From: Paraphaeosphaeria minitans
Taxonomy: Eukaryota > Ascomycota > Dothideomycetes > Pleosporales > Didymosphaeriaceae
Length of the DNA stretch: 64,000 nucleotides
Direction: 5' to 3'
NCBI GenBank assembly: GCA_015832175.1
Contig: WJXW01000021.1
Coordinates: 1 to 64,000, forward strand
Shown here piece after piece: positions 52,846-62,528 of the stretch (position 1 is its first letter; each line of letters starts with the position of its first letter). The notes under the pieces are model-generated. The model was not told the origin of the DNA and did no database searches. It saw nothing but the letters and a program-made list of their open reading frames with translations. A program made the position numbers and the translations under genes.

Positions 52846-53470
52846 ATTATAAGAGAGGGAACACATCGCAGGAGATTATATAAAGATATTAAAGAACATA
52901 TTTTCTATATTAATAATTTAGATATCTTAAGACTAGGCCCACCTATCCCTTTGTGTAATAAAGATATTCACCCCCCCCTATGCACGACGCTTATAACAAG
53001 CACTATGCGACTTCTATACGTAGGCGCTGTATAATCTAGACTTATAACCTAGGATTATACAATAATTTAGGAACACCTAATTACTAGCATTAGCAGTGCC
53101 GCATAAGTAAGTATAAGGCTTATTTTAAACTTGGCCGCACGACTAGATAAGCACCGCTTACTAATATCCCTTACGTTATATAACGTAAGCAGCCTACCGC
53201 TAGAGGTTTGTGCTAACTAGAATTTGCACAATAATATCCTAGGAGGGTATCTAGGCTACCCTAGCCTCTTTGTCCTACACCTATTAGTATTGTATAATAA
53301 AAACAAAGATGCTCTAGAGGATTTATTATACGTCTACTGCTAGGCTCTGTATAAAGGCCCTTATACTAGGCGAACTAGTAGGGAGGTTAACCTAGATGCG
53401 CAATCTAGTCTAGCCTATAATAACTAGTATAAAGACACTAGCAGTAAGGGCACTAGCGCCTAATAAACTA
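52846..53470 (+). pseudogene. Extra ORF downstream of Copia RNase H (RIP-broken, unknown function)
   Basis: About 200 codons can be read with stops only at TAA/TAG sites that could have been Gln. Examples are …YINNLDILRLGPPIPLCNKD…, …LAARLDKHRLLISLTLYN… and …LYVYCQALYKGPYTRR…. A possible start at ATA 52849 could be a RIPed ATG. It lies between RNase H and the 3' LTR, where Copia elements normally have little. An AT palindrome (about 52738-52762) separates it from pol. Not recognised. It could be an accessory gene, or an older gene captured by the element. Copy B has lost the region by deletion. Confidence 0.45.
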
Positions 53471-53500
53471 ATAGTGTTATTAGCTATTATATAATAGTAA

Positions 53501-53526
53501 GTGTGTGTGTATGTGTGTGTGTGTGT
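53501..53526 (+). repeat. (GT)n microsatellite inside the Copia element
   Basis: Thirteen dinucleotides, GT repeated with one AT variant. It is notable because TG is the RIP target on the opposite strand and is otherwise depleted here. Confidence 0.95.
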
Positions 53527-54024
53527 CTTATTAAAAATCAGCATCGTACAAAAAAGCTATATACATTTACTAGTAATAGAGCACCAGCTACTAGACACTA
53601 GGACACTAAAAAGAATAAGGAAAGAAGGGAGGAAGGTATATGTACGTTAAAGTAGGATAAAGGAGAGAAGGTTTAGGAGAGCTAGGAGATATCCTTTTAT
53701 ACCTACTTACTAAGACCTAGCGCTAAGCATTGCATTACTTAACACCCCACCTTTTGTTTACGCATAAGGCATATACCTAGAAAGAGCCTTATTATGTAAT
53801 ACGGCTCTGCTACTATATAAGGGGGTAAGGTAAAAACTAAGTAGGTTAGCTATTACTACCTATTTACACAAGAGTAGGTATAAATAGAACCTCTGCCGCA
53901 CAGTAACACCGCACCTATCCTACAACCTGTTCTAATGGGGGAAGGCTAACTGTATAGATAGAGAAGGATAGGAAAGGGAAGCGTATAATAGATATAGGCT
54001 ATTGTATAAAAGAAAAGTTACTAG
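53527..54024. other. Copia 3' untranslated region
   Basis: No coding frame. Contains the stretch that reappears inverted in copy B (about 53682-54024 matches 62185-62528). AGAAAAGTTACTAG directly before the 3' LTR may be a weak polypurine tract. Confidence 0.55.
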
Positions 54025-54259
54025 TGTCTATACAGTTTATCGTACAAGTAGCACTAGGTAAAGTGGGGGCCTACCTACCTGTAGGGACCTGTATAAGGAC
54101 CCACTACTTAGGTTAGCGCTAAGAGGCAGAGACTTTATAAAGCCCTTAGTGCCCCTTTGTATAATAGACAAGACGTAATTAATTAAACCTACTTCTTACC
54201 CTTTACACGATAGTATACTATTAACCCTTAAATGCTTAATTGCAGATTGAGCCAAACCA
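54025..54259 (+). repeat. 3' LTR of Copia copy A
   Basis: Starts TGTCTATACAG and ends GAGCCAAACCA, giving canonical TG…CA ends. 235 bp, matching the 5' LTR across its length. Confidence 0.9.
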
Positions 54260-54282
54260 ATAGATAGACTATATAAACTTTT

Positions 54283-54697
54283 TATTAAATCTAAGAGGGT
54301 AGCTAGTCCTAAAGGTTTAAGGTTAGTTCTTAGGCAGGAGTACTTACAAAAGGTGGAAGGTCTTATTAATATATTAGTATTTTAATAGAGTATAATAAGT
54401 TAATAATTTGGTCTACTAGAATCTAAATAATAGATTAATAAACAGATTAAACACAAGTATAGAGAGCCTATTCTCGCGTTCCTATAAACTTTAAGCGATT
54501 AGTGAACTAATTGCTCTAACTAAACTAATTAAGCACTAATTAGTTACTTAGTATATTAAGTGCTTAGTCTAATTAGTTATCTTAGCGCTCTAATTACACT
54601 AATTAGATTACGTAACCTCTTGTACTGTGCCACTTAAATAATAAATATAGATATATATAAAAACTCTAAGAGGCCTAGCCTTTAGATCTTAATATTA
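54283..54697 (-). repeat. LTR of Gypsy G1
   Basis: 415 bp, paired with 57964-58377. Shared words include AAGAGGGTAGCTAGTCCTAA and GCAGGAGTACTTA. Ends read TATTAAAT…AATATTA, consistent with RIPed TG…CA. A pyrimidine run (TCTCCCTCC) follows directly, fitting a minus-strand polypurine tract. Confidence 0.78.
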
Positions 54698-54803
54698 TCT
54701 CCCTCCTTACTAGGATTTGTCCTTAAATTATGTAACTGTGTTTTATATCTAGTTATAACTAGAGCTTAACCTACGTTATAAGTAATATTAGCTTACTTAT
54801 ATT

Positions 54804-55352
54804 ATGCCTAAATAACCTTCTAAGTCTAGCACTACCTATTACTATTACCTAACTAGTTTTATTAACTCCTTCAGCGAAGTTATAGTTAAGAAATATTTAA
54901 TATATATAAAATATAACTACGTTTACAAAGTTCACGTTTAGTCTAATAAATATAAAGAATATGTTTATTAAGATTAATATTGCGATGTACGCGTTTTAGA
55001 GTCTAAGTTTAAGTATTTATTAGTAGAGAAAGAGAAATTGCGTATATAGATAAAAGAGTTAAAAGAAACATAGAAGGCTGCATTTAAGGCCTATAAAAAG
55101 GCGTTAGAGAAATTATAAGTTATATATATACGCGAAGATAGGTTGCGTTAGTAATAGACTTACTAAATAAGTGTGCTAAGAATATAATAGCGGTTAAAGA
55201 GAACAATATTAAAGAGACTAAATCTTATAAGGCTATTAATTTAGTAGTTAATAAGACTCCTTTAGGTCCCTTCTTGTCCCCTATAATATAGAGCGCTTTT
55301 AAGGATTTCCTGTTAGAATTCTAGGATAATCTAGTGCCTTTACTATCTTAGG
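54804..55352 (+). pseudogene. Plus-strand accessory ORF of Gypsy G1 (zinc-cluster-like, RIP-broken)
   Basis: ATG at 54804 opens MPKQPSKSSTTYYYYLTSF, then a region where Cys codons have become Tyr (YNYVYKVHV…KYKEYVYQDQYCDV). A Lys/Glu-rich coiled-coil-like stretch follows (EKEKLRIQIKELKETQKAAF). One frame shift near 55150-55165 is needed to reach …SAFKDFLLEFQDNL. The spacing resembles Cys-rich small proteins encoded beside fungal retrotransposons (recalled, not searched). It converges with pol, and G2 has an alignable copy. Confidence 0.5.
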
Positions 55353-55379
55353 TATAAATATTATTATACTATGTAGGTT

Positions 55380-57963
55380 ATTAGTGGAATTCTCTAATCT
55401 TTTGTTAATAGTTTCCTAGGTAGTTCTCTAGTTTCTAAGTGTTTTTACTGTATGGGTAACCTTTCTACTTAATAAGGTATACGTTACTATACTAATTATA
55501 TTCTAAAATTCTTTTAACCTTAAATTTATTTTCTTTCTTAGTTCTGTGGTAGAAGGCGGTTCTAACTAGTATATTAGGGTCCGCTAGTTCTAGTAGTAAT
55601 ATGTGGAATACTAGGTGTATCTTTACATCTAGCGGTAATTCTAACTTATAGTTTACTAGTGATATTTACTTAGAAATATAAAATAGTCTAACTTTAATAT
55701 AATCTAGTTTCTTATGTTTCTTTTTCTAAGTTTAAAAGTTCTTTGTAAGTAGATATACTTTATCCCCCTTCTTTAGCTAAGGTGCTATTTTTTGTTTTTA
55801 GTTTAAGTATAAAATTAATTACTATTAAGCTTTTTTAAGATTCTCTTAGAGTTATTAGCGTATTTTCTTTATATTTTCTACTATATCTATAGCTTCTTTT
55901 ACTTTAATTGTCGTAGGAAATTATTAATTAAAGACATATAGGTATCTTCTATAGTTTATATAGAATAGTGTATATCCTAATACTGCTAATACTTTGTTAT
56001 TATAGGCTAACTGTGCTATAGGTAGTAATAAAATCTAGTTATTCTTCTAACTATTACAGTAGATGCGTAGGTATGTTTTTATAGTCTAGTTCGTACATTT
56101 TGTCTATCTATCTATTTATAAATAGTAAGCCGTTAATAGCTTTCGTTTCGTTCTAAGTAGGGCTATAAGCGTTATCTAATAATTTAATGTAACGAGCTTA
56201 TCTCTATCGCTAATAATTGTCTTTAGGATTCTATAATATCTAATTAGTTAGTCTAGAATAAGAAAAGCGAGTTCTTTTGCCATTATTCTTTTAAGGTATA
56301 GAATAAGCTTAATATACTTAGTTAGTTAGCAAACTATTACTAGTATACTATCGTATTTAATTCCTGTTATTAGATCCTTAGGGTTTAGAATTCCTATAAT
56401 AAAATCTATAGTAATATCTTCTTATAGTGCTATTAGTATTCTAATCGCTTACATCTCTCTATATTTAAGATATATACTGTGTTTATTTCTCTAGTATTCT
56501 ATATATTTATAAAGGTAAGTTCTTACAGCTTCTTTAATTCCTTTAAAAGTGTAATTCCTTTAGATAAGTTTTATTATTTTCGTAATGCCTAGGTGTCTAT
56601 ACATAGGGTTATTATAGTATTATTAGATAATCTTAGTCTATAAATATTCTAGAACTTCTTAGTTAATTACTAAAAGTTAATTTAGTTCTGCTGTTAGTTC
56701 TAGAAATCTATCTTTAGCTTTATAAAGGATTGCGGAGAATGTTTTTACCTTTTCTCCTACTAGATTACTTTGTTAGCTAAGAGCGTCTACTCTACTATTT
56801 TCTTTTCTAGCTATATAGATAATTTTAAACTTATACTACCTAGTAGTCTACAACTATTTTTATTGTTGTAGCGTAAGTTCTTTTGTTGTTATAAACCTTA
56901 AAAGGTTCTTATAATTTATATAGATTTCTAGCGTTAAGTAACTAAGTGTATAAATCCTCTAGTGCTTTAAGGCTTTAATAATAGTGTAGAGTTCTTTATT
57001 ATATACGCTATATTATGTTTTAGCGTCACTAAATTTGTATAAGTAATAGGCAATTAGGTGCTATTTACTATTATATTCTTATTTAGCGTAGGCACCTAGC
57101 GCAAGATCGCTAGCGTCTATTTTAAAGCGTAGTAGTATATTACTTCTAAAATAAACAAGGATAGGTTCTATAATACATACTATCTTAAAGAGTTAGAATA
57201 ACATTCTATACTTATTTATCTATTTAAAGGGTACGCCCTTCTTTATAAAATTCATTAAAAGTATCGTAACCTTTACGTAATCTTGGACAAATTATTAGTT
57301 AAATCTACAGAATTCTAAAAATTCTTAGATATTCTTAGCTATCTTTAGTATTAGCTAGTTCTTAATATATTTAACTTTACTTAGTGCTATCTTAATTCCT
57401 TCTATAGTAATAATGTGTCTAAGGAATTTAAGTTATTTAACGTTAAACTTATATTTCTTAAGTTTAATACGAAGGTATGCTTTATCTAGTACTTCTAGTA
57501 CTATTTATACATGCTTAGTGTAGTCTAATTCATTTTTAGAAAAAACGAGGATATCGTCTATATACGCGATAATAAATATATCTAGATATTTATAGAGTAC
57601 GTTGTTAATAAGTGCTATAAAAGCTACTAGTACGTTTATAAGTTAAAAAGGCATAACCTTATATTTGAATAGTTTATAGCGTAATTAAAACGCTATTTTC
57701 TATTCTTTATGTTGTGGTAAAGGGGGCTCAAACTATCACAGGATATTTAGGAGCAGAGTTGTAAAGAATACAAAGAGCTGATTGTAGGAAAGGATGCCGA
57801 AAGGGCAGACTATATACAAAAGAAACGAGCCTCTTGGCAAGAATCCCGTGATCTGAATCAGTGGATCCAGAAAGAATCACGGAAGTGAGTGTTTTACTTT
57901 AACACTTTACCTTTCTTAATTTATATAAGGTAGTAACCGTCTCTTAGATCTATTATTATAAAT
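55380..57963 (-). pseudogene. pol: Pol fragment of Gypsy G1: RT (partial), RNase H, integrase, chromodomain
   Basis: RT box AYIDDILVFS lies at 57540-57565 with both Asp intact (57553-57558). RNase H motif YKNLLRF is near 56895-56932. The integrase zinc region with YRHLGITK is around 56585-56640, and the integrase core DFVIG near 56385-56415. A C-terminal chromodomain (KRILEYNQYSN…KGYPYSKNT) is at about 55420-55560. Order and chromodomain make this a Ty3/Gypsy chromovirus distinct from the array family. Many RIP stops. Confidence 0.86.
57710..57904. mobile_element. Un-RIPed 195-bp solo LTR (or tiny non-autonomous LTR element)
   Basis: Comparison with G2 (61240-61290) shows a clean insertion into the pol of G1. 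It starts TGTTGTGG and ends TTTAACA, with TGTT/AACA inverted ends, and is flanked by the 5-bp target duplication CTTTA at 57705-57709 and 57905-57909. It keeps CA and TG dinucleotides, unlike its surroundings. Inside are an inverted repeat CCGTGAT…ATCACGG and a TATA-like TATATACAAAAG. No coding capacity. Most likely a solo LTR of a third family; a short terminal-repeat miniature element is the alternative. Confidence 0.85.
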
Positions 57964-58377
57964 TATTAAATCCAAGAGGGTAGCTAGTCCTAAAGGGTTA
58001 AGGTTGGTTCTTAGGCAGGAGTACTTATAGAAGGTGGAAGGTCTTATTAATATAATAGTATTTTGCGAAGTGTAATAAGTTAACAATTTAGTCTACTAGA
58101 ATCCAAATAATAGATTAATAAACAGATTAAACACAAGTATAAGAAGCTTATTCTTACGTTCCTATATACTAAGACTGCTCTACCACTTAGTGCCACTAAG
58201 CGACTAAGCACATTACGTAACCTATTCTACTACTTTATGCCGCTAAGTAACTAAGCACATTAAGTAACTTAATCTAAGTTACTTAGCGTCTCTTTATTAC
58301 ATTTATAACCCTATTACCACTCTATTACACCTTTATAAGCGCCCGCGTCCTACGTTATTATCTAGTATATAATATTA
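57964..58377 (-). repeat. LTR of Gypsy G2 (possibly shared with G1)
   Basis: 414 bp, same boundaries as the G1 LTR. Followed by TCCCCTCCTTTTC, the complement of a polypurine tract, as expected next to the 3' LTR of a minus-strand element. The two LTRs are close over the first ~200 bp and diverge more in the middle. Confidence 0.78.
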
Positions 58378-58411
58378 TCCCCTCCTTTTCTATTCTTTAT
58401 CCTAAAGAATT

Positions 58412-58930
58412 ATACCTACTAACTATAACTCTATAAAGTATTATTATAACCTTATCTCTACTATTAAAAACTATAGAGTAGTTATAGTGTTAAAGTGTTC
58501 TTTCTATAAGTCACATTCCTACATTTATAAAGTTTGCGTTAGCTTAGGGAAGTGTAGTAAGTGTTAGAAATAAGATTTAAAGTGTAATATAGCTGTTACT
58601 AGGAATAAGTTCTTATAGTTAATTACTAAGAAGAAGAAATTAGAGGCGCAAATGTTAGAGGCGTAGAAAGAATAGAATACTATATTTAAGGCCCTACGCA
58701 TAGCGCGCGCAAAAGAGGATTAATTATTAAAATAGTTAGCGCAGAATAAAAAGCGTGCTAGTAAAGTTATTATAGTAGAAAGCGCTGCTCTAGCAAAGCT
58801 AAAGTTAGAAAAGGACCTAGCACATTCTACTTAGCCTACTAGTCTGGCTAAACTCAGCACGTCTATATAGTTAGCGATAGATAACCTACCTCTAGAGTTC
58901 TAGAATAATTCCTTAGTATTACCTTCTTAG
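58412..58930 (+). pseudogene. Plus-strand accessory ORF of Gypsy G2 (Cys-cluster plus coiled coil, RIP-broken)
   Basis: Starts at ATA 58412, aligning with the G1 ATG (RIPed ATG to ATA). Stops are only TAG/TAA. The Cys pattern survives better than in G1: YKVCVSLGKCSKCQKQDLKC, a C-x6-C-x2-C-x6-C arrangement. A Lys/Glu/Leu-rich helical segment follows (KKKKLEAQMLEAQKEQN), then an acidic-hydrophobic end. This resembles a small zinc-binding, DNA- or RNA-binding protein; the function is not established. Convergent with pol. Confidence 0.55.
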
Positions 58931-58939
58931 GTAAGTTTA

Positions 58940-61875
58940 CTAGTAGAATTCTTTAATCTTTTACTAACAGTTTCCTAAGTAGTTCTTTAGTTCCTAGGTG
59001 TTTTCGCTGTGTGAGTAACCTTTCTATTTAATAAGGTACATATTCTTTTACTATTTATAATCTAGAATTCTTTTAATTTTAAATTTAGTTTCTTCCTTAG
59101 CTTAGTAGTAGAAGGTTATTTTAATTAGTATATTAGGGTCTGCTAGTTCTAGTAGTAATACGTAGAATATAGGGTGTATCTTTACATCTAGCGGTAGTTC
59201 CAACTTATAGTTTACTAGTGATATTTACTTAGAAATGTAAAATAGTCTAACTTTAATATAATCTAGTTTCTTGTGTTTTTTCTTCTAAGTTTAAAGGTTC
59301 TTTGTAAGTAGATATGCTTTATCCCCCTTCTTTAGCTAAGGTGCCATTTTTTGTTTTTAATTTTAGTATAAAATTAATTGCTGTTAAGCTTTTTTAAGGT
59401 TTTCTTAGAGTTATTAGTATATTTTCTCTATATTTTCTACTATATCTATGGCTTCTTTTGCTTTAATTGTCGTAGGAAATTGTTAATTAAAGAGATGTGG
59501 GTGTCTTCTGTAGTTTATATAAAATAGTGTATATCCTAATACTGCTAATACTTTATTATTATAGGCTAACTATGCCATAAATAGTAATAAAACCTAGTTA
59601 TTCTTCTAACTGTTGTAGTAGATGCGTAGGTACGTTTCTATAGTTTAGTTCGTACGTTCTGTCTATTTGTCTATTTATAGATAGTAAGCTGTTAATAGCT
59701 TTTGTTTCGTTCTAAGCAGTGCTATAAGCGTTGTCTAATAATTTAATGTAAAGAGCTTATCTCTGTTACTAATAATTATTTTTAGGATTCTGTAGTGTCT
59801 AATTAGTTTGTCTAGAATAAGAAAAGTAAGTTCTTTTGCCGTTATTCTTTTAAGGCATGGAATAAGCTTAACATACTTAGTTAGTTAGTAGACTATTACT
59901 AATATATTATTATATTTAATTCCTGTTATTAGATCCTTAGAGTTTAGAATTCCTATAACAAAATCTATAGCAATGTCTTCCTATAGTACTGTTAGTATTC
60001 TAATTACTTACATCTCTCTATATTTAAAATATATACTATGTTTGTTTCTCTAGTATTCTGTATATTTATAGATATAAGTTATTACAGCTTCTTTAATTCC
60101 TTTAAAAGTGTAATTCCTTTAAATAAGTTCTATTGTCTTTGTAATGCCTAGGTGTCTATACATAGGGTTATTGTGGTATTATTAGATAATCTTAGTTTAT
60201 AGATGTTCTAAAACTTCTTAGTTAATTACTAAAAGTTAATTTAGTTCTACTATTAGCTCTAGAGATCTATCTTTGGCTTTATAAAGGATTGCAGAGAAGG
60301 TTTTTACTTTTTCTCTTACTAGATTACTTTGTTAGCTAAGAGCGTCTACTCTACTATTCTCTTTTCTAGCTATATGGATGATTTTAAACTTATACTACCT
60401 AGTGGTTTACAACCATCTTTATTATTATGGCGTAAGTTCTTTTGTTATTATGAACCTTAGAAGGTTCTTATAATCTATATAGATTTCTAGCGTTAAGTAA
60501 CTAAGCGCGTAAATCCTCTAGTGTTTTAAAACTTTAATAATAGCGTAGAGTTCTTTATTATATACATTGTATCGTGTTTCGGCGTTATTAAATTTGCATA
60601 AGTAATAGGTAATTAGGTGCTATTTACTATTACGTTTTTATTTAGCATAGGCGCCTAGCGTAAGATCGCTAGCGTCTGTTTTAAACCGTAGTGGTTTATC
60701 GCTTCTAAAATAAATAAGGATAGGTTCTATAATATATACTGTCTTAAGGAGTTAGAATAATATTCTGCACTTATCTATCTATTTAAAGAGTACGTCCTTC
60801 TTTATAAGATTTATTAAAGGTATTATAACTTTTGCGTAATCTTGGATAAATTATTAGTTAAATCTATAGAATCCTAAGAATTCTTAGATATTCTTAGCTG
60901 TCTTTAGTATTAGCTAGTTCTTAATATATTCAACTTTACTTAGTGCTATTTTAATTCCTTCTATAGTAATAATGTGTCCTAGGAATTTAAGTTATTTAAC
61001 GTTAAACTTATATTTCTTAAGTTTAATACAAAGGCATGCTTTATCTAGTGCTTCTAGTACTATCTATACATACTTAGTGTGGTCTAATTCGTTTTTAGAA
61101 AAGACAAGGATATTATCTATATACGCAATAACAAATATGTCTAAATATTTATAGAGTACGTTATTAATAAGTGCTATAAAAGCTACTAGTACATTTATAA
61201 GTCTAAATAGTATAACCTTATACTTAAATAGTCTATAGCGTAATTAAAACGCTGTTTTCCATTCTTTACCCTTTTTAATTTATATAAAGTAGTAACTATC
61301 TCTTAGATCTATTATTGTAAATATCTTGGCTTAAGATAGTTAATCTCGTAGCTCTATAATATTTAGTAGTGAATATTAGTTCTTTATTATTATATTATTA
61401 AGTTATTAGTAGTTAACGTATAGTCCGTCTAATCTATCTTTTTTCTTAACAAATATAAAAGGGCTTACTACTAGTAACTTTAATAGTTATATATATTCTT
61501 TTTTAAGATTTATCTTAATAAAATTACGTTCCTTAAGGAGTTCTTCTCCTATCTTACTATATAGTGGTCTAAAGGGTGGCGTCTTCCCTTCTTCTAGGTC
61601 TATTATAAGATCCTAGGGTTAATATTCTAGTAGGTTTGCTTTTCCTTCCTTTTCTGTAAACATGTGTATCTATTTCCTGTACTCTTTTAGTAAGGTAAGG
61701 GGTGTACTATTGTCCTCCTTCTTACACTTCTTAACCTAGTAGTTCCTACTAGCGTCTACTAAGGTGTGCTTCTGTTTTTTAACTGTCTATTATAGTATTA
61801 TATTATTAATAACTTCCTTATCTACTATTATTTTTAGTTAATGCGTAGGCTTTACTTATAATATATAATTACTAT
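58940..61875 (-). pseudogene. pol: Pol of Gypsy G2: RT, RNase H, integrase, chromodomain (RIP-broken)
   Basis: RT N-terminal motifs VSPFIFVKKKDRLDG and IFTIIDLRDSYYFI lie around 61300-61500. The active-site box reads AYIDNILVF at 61100-61125, the second Asp being Asn (61112-61114) where G1 keeps Asp. RNase H (YIDYKNLLRF) is near 60455-60492. The integrase zinc finger is around 60070-60190, with YRHLGITK intact and the two Cys read as Tyr. The DFVIG core motif lies near 59945-59965 and the chromodomain near 59000-59140. The short plus-strand open frame at 60972-61154 lies opposite RT and is not a gene. Confidence 0.87.
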
Positions 61876-62184
61876 TGGTTTGGCTCAATCTGCAATTAAG
61901 CATTTAAGGGTTAATAGTATACTATTATACAAAGGGTGAGAAGTAGGTTTAATTAATTACGTCTAGTCTATCGTACAAAGGGGCACTAAGGGCTTTATAA
62001 AGTCTCTGCCTCTTAGCGCTAACCTAAGCAGGGGGTCCTTGTGTAGGTCCTTATAGGTAGGTAAGGCCTTATAAAGTCTCTACCTCTTAGCGCTAACCTA
62101 AGTAGTAGGTCCTTATGCGGGTCCCTATAGGTAGGCAGGCCCCTATTTCACTTAGTGCTATTTATATAATAAACTGTATAGACA
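61876..62184 (-). repeat. 3' LTR of Copia B with 74-bp internal duplication
   Basis: 309 bp against 235 bp in copy A. The extra 74 bp is a tandem duplication, 61991-62064 and 62065-62138, each starting GGC(T/C)TTATAAAGTCTCT and containing TTAGCGCTAACCTAAG. The ends match the copy A LTR (plus strand TGGTTTGGCTC…AGACA). Confidence 0.87.
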
Positions 62185-62528
62185 CTAGTAACTTTTCTTT
62201 TGTATAATAGCTTATATCTATTATACACTTTCCCTTTCCTATCCTTCTTTATCTATATAGTTAGCCTTCCCCTATTAGAACAGGTTGTGAGGTAGGTGCA
62301 GTGTCGCTATATAGTAGAGGTCCTATTTATACCTACTCTTGTACAAATAGGTAGTAACAGCTAACTTACTTAGTTCTTACCCTACCCCTTTACACAGTAG
62401 TAGAGTTATATTATATAATAAAGCTCTTTCTAGGCATGTGTCCTGTGCGCAAATAGAAGGTAGGGTGTTAAGTAATATAATGCTTAGCGCTAGGTCTTAG
62501 TAAGTAGGTATAGAAGAATCGCTCCTAG

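Larger units (their letters stand above)
47064..54259 (+). mobile_element. Ty1/Copia LTR retrotransposon, complete but RIPed (copy A)
   Basis: Two 235-bp direct LTRs (47064-47298, 54025-54259) enclose gag-protease-integrase-RT-RNaseH in that order, which is the Copia layout (integrase before RT). RIP is less complete than in the array: many CA words survive, while CAG and TGG codons have largely become TAG. Flanks GACAG (left) and ATAGA (right) do not give a clean 5-bp target duplication. An inverted, deleted relative lies at 61876-64000. Confidence 0.92.
54283..57963 (-). mobile_element. Second Ty3/Gypsy chromovirus, copy G1 (5'-truncated, RIPed)
   Basis: The 3' LTR is at 54283-54697. Next comes a plus-strand ORF (54804-55352), then minus-strand pol (about 55380-57963) that stops short partway into RT, where the next LTR (57964) begins. 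Gag, protease and the RT N-terminus are missing. A 195-bp insertion with its target duplication interrupts pol at 57710-57909. It can be seen as a 5'-truncated copy abutting G2, or as an internally deleted element using 57964-58377 as its 5' LTR. Confidence 0.82.
57964..61875 (-). mobile_element. Second Ty3/Gypsy chromovirus, copy G2 (5' part cut by Copia B)
   Basis: The 3' LTR (57964-58377) is followed by a plus-strand ORF (58412-58930) and minus-strand pol (about 58940-61875). Pol is cut on its upstream side by the LTR of the inverted Copia copy at 61876. Protease and gag are not visible and may continue beyond the Copia insertion. Confidence 0.85.

Noticed and set aside
47059..54264. Target-site duplication around Copia A
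   Set aside because: The flanks GACAG and ATAGA do not match even allowing for C-to-T change in a consistent register, so no duplication is claimed.
58928..58985. Possible intron at the end of the G2 accessory ORF (GTAAGT…ACTAAC…)
   Set aside because: The splice-like words overlap the C-terminal pol sequence on the other strand, and G1 has GTATAA at the matching place. Too weak to annotate.
60972..61154. 60-codon plus-strand frame within Gypsy G2
   Set aside because: It is antisense to the RT active-site region, and no equivalent open frame stands out in G1.
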